A DNA stretch of 64,000 nt from Cymbidium sinense (Eukaryota > Streptophyta > Magnoliopsida > Asparagales > Orchidaceae), in contig CM038222.1 in the NCBI GenBank assembly GCA_021442155.1, positions 58,750,266-58,814,265 on the forward strand, given 5' to 3'. Made by a program: the position numbers and the translations under genes. Within the stretch, counting starts at the first letter, position 1. Each line of letters begins with the position of its first letter. Below, piece after piece: positions 27,601 to 36,714 of the stretch. A model generated the notes under the pieces. That model did no database searches and was not told the origin of the DNA. It was given only the letters and a program-made list of their open reading frames with translations.

Positions 27601-30600
27601 ATTCATATATCGCGATTGTTTTATCTTGTCTTTGTCTTGAGCTTGTTTAGCATTCTTGTCTGCTAAACAGCTTTATCTTCTTGTTGATAATTCGGTAAAA
27701 GCGGCTGGGTAGAAGCTGGTACATTTTGTTGAATTGTATAATTTTTGGGAAGCTTAAAGGCTTTTGGATGTCTGAAATTAAATGTCTTTAGTTCTTTCAG
27801 TATTTTACTTAAAGATTTTCTTAGGTATTTGTGATATGAATTAAGTTAAGTAGTATATGAATTTTAAATAGTTTAGTCAATAGTTTAGTGATGATTTGAT
27901 TAGATACACCTTTCTTTCGTTCGATGCGAGGTTGGAGCGTGTTGGTGAGAATCAGTGTCCGTCGAGTCGTCTGATATTCAACGGTTTGACCGCATAGCAT
28001 GGGTATGCAGGGTGTGAAGGATTACTTCTTGAGAATAATGAATTTAGACTTGATCGTAAAAAAAATGGTCGAATAGATGAATTACATTAATGATGTAGTT
28101 ACATGATCGAAGAGGCGATTCTTATTAAAATTGAATGATAAATGATCGTATATTGAAATCGATCATAAAATGATCAAAATTTAAATAAAATAACAAAATA
28201 TAAATGAAAATGAAATTAATTATTTAAATTAAAACTTTAAAAAAAAAATCAATTCACTCCATGATTGTTTTGTGCAGAAATAGAAAATTTTCTTGAAAAA
28301 TTCGATGTCATCAATCATGTATTTTCTCAATTATTTTTAAACATGGGGCGTGGTCAGGTGTCTCACTCTGTCCGTGGTTTTCAAAATGACATAAATAGCG
28401 GTTCTGAGACTCCCGGCCGTGGTTCAGCATGATATATGGCATTAAATTCTGATCGCGGTGCTTGTGTATGTTATATGTTATGCTTTTGAGCTGTTTGAGC
28501 AAAAGTTTATGTTAGATTAAGGTTGGCTTATATTTGTCTACTTACAGAATTCTGAGACATCTTGGCGATGTAAATGTATTTGGACAATCTTTCGGTCAGT
28601 CAGTCATTCTCCTCATAATACCGTGGCCGGGATGAGCCAGGGATCTAGATGGGCGTCATCGTTCACACTAAAGTTTTAAATTAAAATGATAAATTTCATA
28701 ATTTTCAAACTCCACTTTATATATCTTCGTTATTTAACGATTTGATTAGTATTAATCGAAAGTCTCTCAGTATTGAGAGGGTATTATAGAGCTTGCTATA
28801 AGAAACCTAGAACTAGATTTAAAAAAGTTCTCATAAAATGAGAACGAAATCTCTGGGTAGTGCCTTATCTACTATTCATCTGCCTTCTGAAATTTTTACC
28901 GACACTAAAACAACTCTTTTCTTTCGAAAAGAGGTCGGTGGCGAAATTTCGGATCCCACATGTATATGTAAGTTAGCCAAATAAATAGATAAAGTAGTAA
29001 ATATTTAGTGCAAGTAAAATGCATTAAGACTGAAATTAGAAATTACTTTTTTTAGAAGAGGATATTTAACATAGGTGGATGATATATTTTGATAAACTTT
29101 TTTATGAAGGTTGTGAGAATATGATTGCTTTTTATGATCTTAGTGCCCTAAATAAAAATAAAGATTTGTTTTTTTTATCACCATATTAGTAAAATTGAGG
29201 TTAGAGAGGGTTTTAAAGAAAATGAAGTGTGAACAAGTAGATGGTCTTGATGATATTTCAATAAAAGTGTGAAAATGATTAAGAGATCAATAAATTTGTT
29301 ATCTTACTAATCTTTTCAATATTATTTTAAAGACTAAAAATATGTCAAATGAATGAAATAAAGAGTTTGTTGGTCCCCATTTTTAAGAATAAAGGTGATG
29401 CACAAGAGTGCGCAAATTATAGAGACATTAAATTAATCGATCATGCATTAAAATTATGAGAGAGAGTAATTGGACATAGATTATGACATGATATAAAAGT
29501 TTTTCAAAATCAGTTTGGATTTATGTCAAATAGGTCTATTATGAGTGATATACATTTGTTGAGAGGTTTAATGGAGAAGTATAGAGAGAGTAAGGAGGAT
29601 CTACATATGATATTTGTTGATTTAGAGAGCATATGATAAAATTCTAAGAGAAGTGCTTTGGAGAATTCTAAAAAAGAAGAGGGTTAATATTGCTTATATT
29701 TAAGTTATTAAGGATATGTATACTGGAGCTATCACTTTTATTCAAACACAATGATGATTGATCAAGTATTTTCCTATTTCAGTTGGATTATATGAAGGTT
29801 TTGCTTTATTAGACATTTACAAAAGAATGTACCTTAGAATGCTTTTTGCAGATGATATTCTTCTTGTTGATAAGACTAGAAAGGGCGTTCAAGAAAAACT
29901 TGAATTATGCAACCTTAGAGTCTAAAGACTTTCATTTGAGTAGATCTAAAATCAAATATATGAAGTATAATTTTAGTTGTAGAAGATCTAGTGGCGGAGT
30001 AGTGACAATGAGTGATCAAATCATTATAAAAAGTAAATATTTTAAATATCTCATGTCTATTATTCAAAGTGATGGTGCTATAGATTGGGATGTTATTAGT
30101 AGAATTCAAGTGGGATGGTTGAAGTAGAGGAATGCATCAATCCTGTTATATAATTGGAAAGTGCCACTTAGACTCCAGGGCAAATTTTATAAGATGATGG
30201 TGAGACCTACAAAATGCAGAATGTTGGCTAGTGTAAGAGAAGCATAAACTTTAAGTGTTGCAGAGATGAGGATGCTTAGATGGATGAGTGGCTTTACATT
30301 TAGAGACAAAATGCGAACCAAATATATACATGAAAAGGTTGGTGTAGCTCTAGCGGCATATAAGATTATAAGAGTCGTCATAGATGATTTTGTCACATAA
30401 AATATCAATTATCTGATGACTCTATTAGGAGTGTAGACTTATTAAATTTGACATATGGTAAAAAAGATAGAGGTAGATGAAAAAAAAAAACTTAGTTAGG
30501 AAGCATAAAAAAATGATTTAATTTTGTAGGCTTAAATGAGAATATGACACTTAATAGGACACATTAGAGAAAAAAGGATTCAAATAGATGAGACCCCACG

Positions 30601-32015
30601 CAGTGGAAGAAAAGCATCTTTTCTAGCTTTTGTTTCTTATGAAGTTAGTGACAACTTTGCTGAAATATCTTATTTTATTTACTTTCAAGCACTTTATATC
30701 AAATTTAATCTTTTTCATGCATTCCTTAAATTAATTCTTGTCCTATTTTCTCCATCAAAACCTCGCGGCATTGCTACTTTCACCTTGTTTTTGCTTCATA
30801 GATAGCAATTATACCAGTTATTACATATATATGATTATCTGCATCATATATTGCCGATACTTTGTAAGTGCAGCATGCTCAAAAGAATGCCTAATTTCTT
30901 ATTACATGTATGTGAACTGAGTAATTTCAATGGAGCAAAAATTGGCAGTGTTTATGACTACTTAATTGCATCATGCAGCTTTGCTTACAATTGAAATTTG
31001 ATAGCAGCAAATTGATTTATATAAACCTGTAATTTCTTTTTTATTTGACGCATAGTTTCTTACCTTCCCATTCTTCTATTCTGCAGATTGATGTGCTTGA
31101 GGTTGAAGGAATCTATTATGGTATGACTTTTTTAAAATTTATCTCTATTGCCATTTAAACAAGGCAAATTGTGCCTTGATGACCAACTAATACCTGTATC
31201 TTCATTCATTTTATTTAAGAACTAGTTTGTTTAACAATGTTTATATGTACAGTGGATTGATTGGTTTATTCACTTCTGTTGATTAATATAGATGATTGTT
31301 TTATAAGCATTTTGAAGAAAATTCTTCGAACTAACAGAAATGATTTCATCTCGTGGTAGTTTTGATCTTGTGAGGATTATATCTTATGGAAGTCTCAAAA
31401 TCATAACTAATCCCTTATCTGCTGACACTAAGCCAATGAATTTACATGAAATCTCATTAAAATTTAATGGAATTCTATTGCTGTGTCCTCAGTAAAGTAA
31501 TAAAGGCGATAAATGGTCTGTTTGAGGCAACTTCTTCACTAATTTTTATTTTTGTCGTGATAATTAGCGTTTTATAATTAGATCTATTAGAATGTGATAG
31601 ATATAAAAAATTTATTGTCAAAATTTTTCAAAAGAGAGAAAAAAACTATAATATTCATAATAGTAATCAGAAAGTTATTTTTCCTGCAATGACTCTACAA
31701 TTACTTTCATCATCCAGTCTTTTTAAGCTCATCTTAAACACAAAGTGATCATGCAACAGTCTTCCTGAATTCACTTTGAATCATTTAGCACCATTTAAGC
31801 AATCCCTTGATGGACACTTCCCTTCTTTTTTCGCAGGTTTTTCCGGTTGCCACCGCTTCGAAGCTCATCAACGGTTGGGCCTTCCGACGATCCGCTGCAA
31901 AATCCGTCGTGGAACGAAGGAAACATTAAGGTATTTTCCCCTAAAGATAATGCTTAGCAGTTTGATGAGAAGAATACTGAATCTCTTATTTGTTTTCAGG
32001 CATCATATGCGATGA
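8808..32015 (+). CDS. SRX: Sulfiredoxin, organelle-targeted (five exons)
   Basis: Sulfiredoxin uses ATP and a reductant to restore 2-Cys peroxiredoxin from cysteine sulfinic acid; plant SRX works in plastids and mitochondria. Proposed exons are 8808-8883, 9317-9471, 31087-31120, 31837-31930 and 32000-32015. All junctions are GT-AG, phases match (1, 0, 1, 2), and the total is 375 nt or 124 aa plus stop, the usual size of plant SRX. Residues 1-26 are Ser/Lys-rich with few acidic residues, as in a transit peptide, ending SSNG. The core starts [20 protein letters not shown], continues [10 protein letters not shown] then [12 protein letters not shown]. The catalytic motif FSGCHR has its cysteine at residue 93. 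[20 protein letters not shown] and HHMR close the protein. Intron 2 (9472-31086) is about 21.6 kb and full of transposons. Family assignment is firm; expression across the giant intron is not shown by sequence alone. Confidence 0.93.
9317..9471 (+). CDS. SRX: SRX exon 2 (ParB/sulfiredoxin core, first half)
   Basis: The acceptor is ACTATAG. The exon encodes [20 protein letters not shown] onwards to IGLQEP and ends before the strong donor GTGAGT at 9472. Local exon sequence is intact. Confidence 0.95.
9472..11496. other. Intron sequence without recognisable elements
   Basis: AT-rich, non-coding in both strands as far as I can read. It has no terminal repeats or coding remnants that I recognise, and is probably original SRX intron. 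Confidence 0.45.
11497..12275 (-). mobile_element. RTE-type LINE, 5'-truncated 3' end (antisense)
   Basis: On the minus strand it ends with the characteristic plant RTE 3' end. A GTAGCCGACCCCACGTAGTG block is followed by GGCTTGTTGTTGTTGTTGTT, which appears on the plus strand as CAACAACAACAACAAGCC at 11499. The minus-strand translation at about 12275-12100 matches the RT tail seen at 62650 ([21 protein letters not shown], EYMECNF). It is truncated and full of stops, and opposite in orientation to the host gene. Confidence 0.85.
12276..13246. other. AT-rich intron sequence, nothing recognised
   Basis: No coding remnant, tandem repeat or terminal repeat that I can support. It includes ordinary A/T-rich low-complexity stretches. 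Confidence 0.4.
14124..15337. mobile_element. TIR element (PIF/Harbinger- or MITE-like), about 1.2 kb
   Basis: Perfect 10-bp termini GGGTGTTTGG (14124-14133) and CCAAACACCC (15328-15337) are flanked by TTAA on both sides. Subterminal GATTTACTAAATC-type repeats occur at both ends. It is non-coding. It contains a GA microsatellite (about 14312-14385) and a smaller inverted-repeat unit (about 14405-14640, with ATGTATATAACACACAA at one end and TTGTGTGCTATGTATGTAAA at the other), probably a nested MITE. The palindromic flank leaves the exact target duplication (TAA or TTAA) undecided. Confidence 0.75.
14312..14385. repeat. (GA)n microsatellite
   Basis: Long GA run with a few interruptions inside the TIR element. 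Confidence 0.9.
15338..17140. other. Interior of the Tat-like LTR, no coding content
   Basis: It continues the LTR-derived sequence after the TIR element. It contains several GTGGTA/GCGTGGTAAA-type repeats (16410-16600) reminiscent of the repeats at 50450-51240 in the second copy. The short open frames are not gene-like. Confidence 0.45.
17141..18742. mobile_element. 1.6-kb hairpin (fold-back) element, AT-rich
   Basis: Two long inverted arms, about 17285-17775 and 18145-18640, are near-perfect reverse complements. Each begins or ends in a GA/TC run next to AAGATTTTATTTTTATTAAT or its complement. The inner AT-rich loop is about 370 bp with a (TA)n tract. Weaker inverted similarity extends outward: TTTTAAAATAG plus AAAAATATAATTAACAAATA at 17148-17212, and its complement at 18684-18738. 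There is no coding capacity and no clear target duplication. Confidence 0.8.
18743..20248. other. Tat-like LTR interior up to the gypsy insertion
   Basis: The first part has loose repeats of the type AAATGTCACTTTAAATAAAT and TTGATTGGTCATTTAAAATG (18720-19000). From about 19780 it aligns with 52800-53145 of the second LTR copy. It ends in GTTTGAAGG at the insertion point. Confidence 0.55.
20249..22013 (+). repeat. 5' LTR of the 7.8-kb gypsy element
   Basis: About 1.77 kb, starting TGTAATATCC. A GC-rich block (20330-20600) is followed by an AT-rich body shared with 26196-28015. The GC-rich open frames on either strand are not genes. Confidence 0.88.
22042..22055 (+). promoter_or_regulatory. 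Possible primer-binding site
   Basis: TTGATAACAGAGC resembles the methionine-initiator tRNA primer site TGGTATCAGAGC. It is about 28 nt downstream of the LTR end rather than directly adjacent, so this is tentative. Confidence 0.35.
22320..24055 (+). pseudogene. gag - protease - RT start of the gypsy element (sense half, decayed)
   Basis: Gag capsid similarity runs from about 22500 (DWYT...[14 protein letters not shown], then WWRAQTRK). It is followed by a CX2CX3HX3C zinc knuckle at 22965-23000, an aspartic protease end at about 23440-23500, and the RT N-terminal part ending QLRVKD-like near 24045. Multiple stops and frameshifts make it non-functional. Confidence 0.8.
24055..26075 (-). pseudogene. 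Inverted pol segment: RT C-terminal part, RNase H, integrase
   Basis: On the minus strand from 26075 down: [12 protein letters not shown] and FIDDI of RT (26060-25970), the [23 protein letters not shown] RT end (about 25780-25720) and RNase H (about 25620-25350). A linker follows near 25260-25018, then integrase (about 24900-24300), and AHNAFHISMLRKWIT at about 24180-24130. Plus-strand sequence on both sides is in the opposite orientation, so the segment was flipped in place. Decayed throughout. Confidence 0.82.
26183..26195 (+). promoter_or_regulatory. Polypurine tract of the gypsy element
   Basis: TAAGAGGGAAAAT lies directly before the TGTAATATCC start of the 3' LTR, in sense orientation despite the inverted pol upstream. 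Confidence 0.65.
26196..28015 (+). repeat. 3' LTR of the 7.8-kb gypsy element
   Basis: About 1.82 kb, collinear with 20249-22013, with many small insertions and deletions. Shared blocks include TATTTGGCGTTAGGAGATT and GTTAATTATGAGTTTCATTT. It is followed by the GAAGG target duplication. Confidence 0.88.
28016..28958 (+). repeat. 3' end of the Tat-like LTR (after the nested gypsy)
   Basis: It aligns with 53146-54087. Shared blocks include GAAGGATTACTT, AGTTTTAAATTAAAAT, TTTAACGATT, TATTGGGAGGG-type and AGAACGAAATCTCTGG, ending GGATCCCA. Non-coding. Confidence 0.75.
29150..30606 (+). mobile_element. RTE-type LINE fragment (reverse transcriptase and 3' end, decayed)
   Basis: Broken RT reading in several frames. 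In order it has [13 protein letters not shown], DDISIKVWK, an [20 protein letters not shown] stretch with [16 protein letters not shown], then AYDKI. The YADD-type block follows ([24 protein letters not shown] at 29840-29905), then [20 protein letters not shown] at about 29920. It ends near 30606 in GAGACCCCACGCAGTGG, the RTE 3' end without its TTG tail. It lies in SRX intron 2 in the same orientation as the gene. Confidence 0.85.
30607..31086. other. End of SRX intron 2
   Basis: AT-rich intron sequence running into a TTCTATTCTGCAG acceptor. No element recognised. Confidence 0.5.
31087..31120 (+). CDS. SRX: SRX exon 3 (34 nt)
   Basis: A small exon encoding [11 protein letters not shown] plus the first base of a Gly codon. 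The acceptor is CTGCAG and the donor GTATGA. It is the only exon joining the two halves of the core, so skipping it would shift the frame. Confidence 0.93.
31837..31930 (+). CDS. SRX: SRX exon 4 (catalytic cysteine)
   Basis: The acceptor is TTTTTTCGCAG. The exon encodes [20 protein letters not shown] and [10 protein letters not shown]. It carries the catalytic Cys and the His-Arg that contact ATP in the family. The donor is GTATTTTCC; the following intron is only 69 bp. Confidence 0.95.
32000..32015 (+). CDS. SRX: SRX exon 5 (last codons)
   Basis: After TTTGTTTTCAG, 16 nt complete an Arg codon and encode HHMR then TGA. The C-terminal RHH(L/M)R is typical of plant SRX. The 3' UTR runs into the region before the hAT MITE at 32252. 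Confidence 0.88.
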
Positions 32016-32251
32016 ATCATGAATGACATATGGATCAGAAACCATCCATGATTCTGCACAAAGGTAAATTTATGTTGTCTTCTATGTTCTTGATCAGATG
32101 GATGTGTCAATGCTTATACAGTTATTAGAAGACATTTTAGTATTGTATGAAGATTAAAAGTAATTTCAAATGAGGCTTAAATCATAGTTGAGTTGTGTTT
32201 GTGGTGCCAATAGAGAATGTGTTACTTTCATATGGTTTGATTGGTTAAGGG

Positions 32252-32764
32252 TAGGGGTGTGTTCGAGCCGATTTCGAGCCGATTTCGAGCCAAGCCATAG
32301 TCGCAAATCACTAATTAATTCTCGAGCTCGAGTCGTGGCTCGAAAGTTTCGAGTTCGAGCTGAGTCGGATCGAATTGAGCTCGAGCTTGATCCGGCTCGG
32401 CACGAAACGCTCGAAATCAAGCGGCCGGTTCAATCCAATGAACCGGCTCGAAATGCAAACAAGCCGACTCGTTCAGCTCGAAAATGCAAACGAGACGGCT
32501 CGTTCGGTTCGTTAGGGAATTGATTTCGCCCGTCGAATTAATCGGACGACGATATGTTTTCGGGCTCGCGGCCCGGGCGGCGAAGGCGGCCCGCCCGTTC
32601 GCCGATCAGCTGCGAGCACGAGTTCGGCCGTCGGCTCGAAATAGTTCGAGCCACATTTCTGGCTCGAAAATCGGCTCGTTTGCTTCGAGTCGATCTCGAT
32701 TCGAGCCCAAGTTCGAGTCAACTTTCGAGCGAGTCACGATCTTCGGGCTAATTTCTCAACCCTA
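32252..32764. mobile_element. hAT-type MITE, GC/CGAG-rich
   Basis: 513 bp, flanked by the perfect 8-bp duplication GTTAAGGG (32244-32251 and 32765-32772). Termini are TAGGGGTG and CAACCCTA. The body is packed with TTCGAGC/GGCTCGA-type motifs and is much richer in GC and CpG than its surroundings. The open frames read across it on both strands come from the lack of stops in this motif and are not genes. It lies about 240 bp downstream of the SRX stop. Confidence 0.85.
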
Positions 32765-33429
32765 GTTAAGGGAGAGAGAGCAGTATAAATCTTTCACACT
32801 TCTTTTAGGATCTCATCATTATAAATCTTGTAGGTTTGTTTGACGTCATAACATTGTTTGGTGATGCTCAATTCATTTGCACCCATAGTAGCATTGTTGT
32901 TTTGATTGTTTTCTTAGAAGTAGTTTTAGTAGTTTGTTTTGCATTATTGAGCAAAATTTAGTCATTGTTTTGAATTTATGTTCTTTTAATAGAGGGTAGA
33001 ATTTTACAATCATTGAGATAATTAGGCAACTATGGGTGCAAATGATTGAGTGAGTTGGTAGTTTATTTGTATTTGGACATAAGGCAAATATGATAAAATT
33101 GTTCTATTTCTTGGCTAACAAATTAGTAAATTATATATATATTTTGAGCCAATAATAAAAATATGATCAAATTAAGATCAATTTGCATTCGAGTTGTTTA
33201 AAAATGATGCTCAAAATATTTGTTAATATTTGGCTTGTTTTTTTAATGAATGAATAAAATGCAAGCTTGTTAATTAGTTTTATTCTTATAACCCTATAGG
33301 AGGCCATACTTAGAATTTTTGATATGTTTTATAAGGTGGAGCTCATTCTTTGAGTTCTATATTTGCAATTTTGTCAATTGGAGAATCAATTGTTATAGCC
33401 AACTCGCTTGTAAGTTAAAGACTAATATG

Positions 33430-33980
33430 ATTTGTTTAGAGCAGTTGTAATTTTTTTTTGTAGAAATAGTTCTAAAGCTGTTATGAAAAAAATAATTGCT
33501 TAAAAAATTATTATGAGTATTACAAATTTTTTTTTTTAAAAAAAAATCAGACAACAATTTTTTGATAAGTATCAAATTTAAACAGTTTTGATTCTCAAAA
33601 ATAATTTTTCAACACAATTTTTTTGAAAAATAGTTGAAAAATTAGTAGCTAATTATAATTGTGATTATTTTTTTGAAAGTAAAGTAGTTAGAAAGCGCTC
33701 TAAATGCATCCTAAGGGCTTCTCTAGGATCAATTTAGTTGCACTTTTTTTTTGTTTTAGAAAAAAAATGGTTTAGTGTGTTTTTAATATATATTTTTAAA
33801 TTTTTGAAGATAAATTATGCTATTTTTTTAAAATATTTAAAATAAGTTTTGGATGTTTTGAATAAATTTTAAAAATCACTATCATCATTAAATGTATTTT
33901 ATTCTAAATTTAAAAATAAATTAAATTAAATTAAATTAAAAAATAGAAAATAAAAATAAAAATGATCTCAAAGAGCCTTT
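33430..33980. repeat. Two adjacent AT-rich MITE candidates
   Basis: 33437-33708 has loosely inverted ends (TTTAGAGCAGTTGTAA and TTAGAAAGCGCTCTAAA). 33715-33977 has GGGCTTCTCTAGGATCA against TGATCTCAAAGAGCC. Both are AT-rich and non-coding. Terminal matches are imperfect and target duplications are not clear. Confidence 0.4.
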
Positions 33981-34456
33981 GAATTGTTTCCACAAATAAG
34001 AAGCCAACTGGTGAAATCTCCAAGTTAAATTTTATTTTTAAATTTATTAAAAAATATATAACATATACTAATTAATTTAAATTAATATTCACTAATTTTA
34101 TAAAATTTATTCTGATTAAATTTATATCAGGATATCGTATTTCAAATTTATATCAGGATATCCTGTAATAATTTATTAATCCGGATTAATTTAAAAATTA
34201 TTAAATTTGTTTTAAGAAAAGTACTACATATGAAAATTTTATATTGTGCTATTTTTTAAATTCATCTTAATATAATTTATTCATGTCATTGCAACATAAA
34301 TTTTTATTTTTATTTTTATTTTATATTGTTTAGTAGTGCATTCAACTAATAAAATAAAGCAAACTAATATCTCAACACTCAATAAATATTTTGAGTGCAG
34401 TCATCTAATAATCTCTGCAATAAAAAATATATTAGAATGAATTTCAAAATAATTAA

Positions 34457-34862
34457 GAGGTTGTTTGATTGATTGTAATTAGAGTATAAAAAGAATATAG
34501 TGTATTTGAATTATTTTAACTTATTTGATTGAAAATTCTATAAATATAAAATTTTTTTTTGTTTATTAAAATAAATATAATGAAAAACATTTTTGAGATT
34601 ATAGACAGAGGTGACGGCAACCGATGGGAGAGTGGCCATCTGGCAGTGGCATGATGGTGGCAGTCAAAATACTTTACATTGATCGATGTATTTGAAATTC
34701 GTTCAAATCAATCGAATTTCAAATACACTAAAAGTGATCATTCTAATGCATTTCAAATACAAATTTGTTAAAATTTTATTTGCATTATACCAAACACTTA
34801 AAAGTTAGATTCTCAGCATTCTATTTATTTTATACTCTAAAATGAAGTCAATCAAATAACCC
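34457..34862. mobile_element. MITE, family shared with 41299-41676
   Basis: About 406 bp with inverted ends of about 30 bp (GAGGTTGTTTGATTG plus TTAGAGTAT on the left; ATACTCTAAA plus CAATCAAATAACCC on the right). Flanks are TTAA and TTAG. The interior TTTGATTGAAAATTCTATAA matches the copy at 41299-41676. Confidence 0.7.
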
Positions 34863-35254
34863 TTAGGTCAAATTTAGGATTAATATTATATATAAATAGT
34901 TTATATTATATTGATTCTAAAATAAATAAATTAATTTTTATACTTATTTTAAAGTAATTTATATTAAGTTACCTCACACAATATTTACCTCTTCAATTAG
35001 CTTCATATTAATTTAATTTTTTTATTGAATTCATTACTATGCAAGTTACTTAAATAATAATTGAATATTTATAAATGAATGATTTTTTGGGTCAATTATA
35101 TGCTTATCGTTAAATTTACAAATCTAATATTTTTTATCTTAAATTTTTTAAATTATCATTCAAATATTAAAATTTATAATAAAATTAAACTTATTTTTGT
35201 TATTTTTAAAATCTTTAATGATTTTATAATAAATACATAGATTAAATAGTTTAA

Positions 35255-35505
35255 AGAAAATAAAAGGGGGATTTAAATACATACCACATAATTTTTATGC
35301 ATTTATATATTTCACACTCAAATTTTAATTTTTATTTAAATAATACTTAAATTATTACATCAAAAATAGGTTATTTTTTTAAAGTAAAATACACTTTTTT
35401 TTGCATAGTAAAAGTATTAGTTTTTATAAATATTCAAATTTGAGTGTGAAATATATAAATGTATAAGAATTTTGTGGTATATAAATAAATTTTCCAAAAT
35501 AAAAT
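35255..35505. mobile_element. Small fold-back MITE close upstream of the glycosyltransferase gene
   Basis: Inverted arms: TACCACATAATTTTTATGCA plus TATATTTCACACTCAAATTT at 35283-35330, and the complement AAATTTGAGTGTGAAATATA through TTTGTGGTATA at 35428-35482. The outer ends are AAAAGGGGGATTTAAATAC and AAATTTTCCAAAAT. It lies about 100 bp before the start codon at 35603, so it may overlap the promoter. A similar inverted unit is nested at about 14405-14640. Confidence 0.65.
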
Positions 35506-35602
35506 TGTTAAATTTGTAAATATATAATAACTGTGTGGTATGGTGTAATTTTAAGCGGTTGATCGATGTCGATAGGTTGATTCCTCTCGACTTCTCCACG
35601 GG

Positions 35603-36714
35603 ATGCATCGGCAACCGTCCTTCCGGCGGCGCTCCTCCTCTGCGCCGCAGCTATGCGTCGCCGGGGCCGTCGTACTTATCCTCCTCTCCCTTTCGATTCT
35701 CCACATCCGCCTCTCTTCGTCCCCCCTCGTCCTCTCCTTCCCCTTCCGATCGTCCGCTTTCAACCAATCCGCCAACTCCAACTTCAATTCCCTCTTCGAC
35801 GATGCTGCTAACGACGCCTTCGATGGAAGCTTCGACGATCGCATCGATGAGCTCGATGTGCTCGACGACGACAAGAAGCTCGTCACCACCGACACCGGCG
35901 ACGCAGATTCCGATTCGGATGACACCGACTTCCGCTCGGGTTCCGGTTCTGGCTTATTCTGGGATCACGCTCTTGGGGTTGCACGCATTTCATTTGGTCG
36001 GACCGAGTCGAGATCCGCGCCGGAGGAGGATTCTCCGATGGATGAATTAGGCCGGAGCAAGCTTACTTTCGGATCGGACGATGAGCCGGTCGATGAGGGT
36101 GTTAGGGCGAAGCTGGCCTCGATTCGGCAGATAGAGGATGCTCTATTGCTGAAGGTTGGTGGGCATGGAGGGAACGCACTGATGCGGGATGGGTGGGCGC
36201 GATGGCTCGAGGGCAAGGGCGATTTTATTCGACGGGATCGGATGCTGCGCTCTAATCTTGAGATACTAAATCCGAAGAACCATCCCTTACAAGATCCTGA
36301 TGTTGCGGGTCTCACAGTGCTCACCAGAGGTGATCGACTGATGCAGAAGGCGATCTTGAAGGAGATGGATAATGCTGATTCGCTTGGCTCGGAGGTGAAG
36401 GGGATGGAGGGAAGAAGGACTCTGCATGTGAAGGAGGAAAGGGAGAAAAAGGAAGAAGAGGGGAATGGTTGGAGGTGGGGTAACTTCCCTGGTATTGATT
36501 CGAAGCTAGGTTTTTCTGAGTTCATTGATCAGTTTCTTGCTATTGGTCAGTGCTCGCTTAGGTTTTTTATGTTGTGGAATGGCCCTTCCTGGAGCTATGG
36601 AATCCGACACCAAAGAGGGCTGGAGAGCCTTCTGCATCACCACAGAAATGCTTGTGTTATATTATTCTCGGAGACTATTGATTTGGATTTCTTCAAGAAT
36701 TTCGTCAAAGATGG
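35603..36714 (+). CDS. Glycosyltransferase exon 1
   Basis: 1112 nt, GC-rich and fully open. It encodes the cytosolic tip, signal anchor, acidic stem and start of the catalytic domain to FSETIDLDFFKNFVKDG. The start is chosen because MHRQPSFRRRSSS places basic residues just before the anchor. The donor is GG|GTAATG. Confidence 0.93.

Larger units (their letters stand above)
20249..28015 (+). mobile_element. Ty3/gypsy retrotransposon with an inverted pol half
   Basis: 7.8 kb, flanked by GAAGG at 20244-20248 and 28016-20. LTRs are direct: 20249-22013 and 26196-28015, both starting TGTAATATCCATTAATTTAA and ending GGTGT. The sense interior has gag (22541-22700, [18 protein letters not shown]), a zinc knuckle ([12 protein letters not shown], 22965), protease end ([12 protein letters not shown], about 23464) and the RT start ([27 protein letters not shown], 23815-24055). 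From about 24055 to 26075 the sequence is reversed: minus-strand reading runs from RT ([10 protein letters not shown], then FIDDI) through RNase H and integrase to HISMLRKW. It turns back to sense before the polypurine tract. All frames are broken. Same family as the element at 1-1913. Confidence 0.88.
13247..28958 (+). mobile_element. Very long Tat-like LTR (solo-like copy) with three nested insertions
   Basis: Three blocks are homologous to the second copy at 48336-54087. 13247-13870 matches 48336-48930 (ATTTGAAAATTTGACTTCGT, then AAAATATTAAAATTAATTAAA). 19780-20248 matches 52800-53145. 28016-28958 matches 53146-54087, ending GGATCCCA. Removing the inserts (14124-15337, 17141-18742 and 20249-28015) leaves about 5.1 kb, close to the 5.75 kb of the second copy. 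The second copy is followed by a PBS-like sequence, so the block is interpreted as an LTR. This copy lacks an adjacent PBS or coding interior, hence solo-like. I could not find a clean 5-bp target duplication. Confidence 0.65.
9472..31086 (+). other. SRX intron 2, about 21.6 kb
   Basis: It is bounded by GTGAGT at 9472 and TTCTGCAG ending at 31086, both in phase 0. It contains an antisense RTE LINE end, a solo-like Tat LTR with three nested insertions, a second RTE fragment, and about 2 kb of apparently unique AT-rich sequence at each margin combined. Confidence 0.85.

Noticed and set aside
32166..32765. Five overlapping frames with Arg/Ser-rich products
   Set aside because: They are produced by TCGAGC/GGCTCG words of the hAT MITE on both strands.
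35535..36525. Long open frames in other frames and on the minus strand of glycosyltransferase exon 1
   Set aside because: They are shadows of the GC-rich exon. Only the 35603 frame has a membrane anchor, family motifs and matching splice sites.
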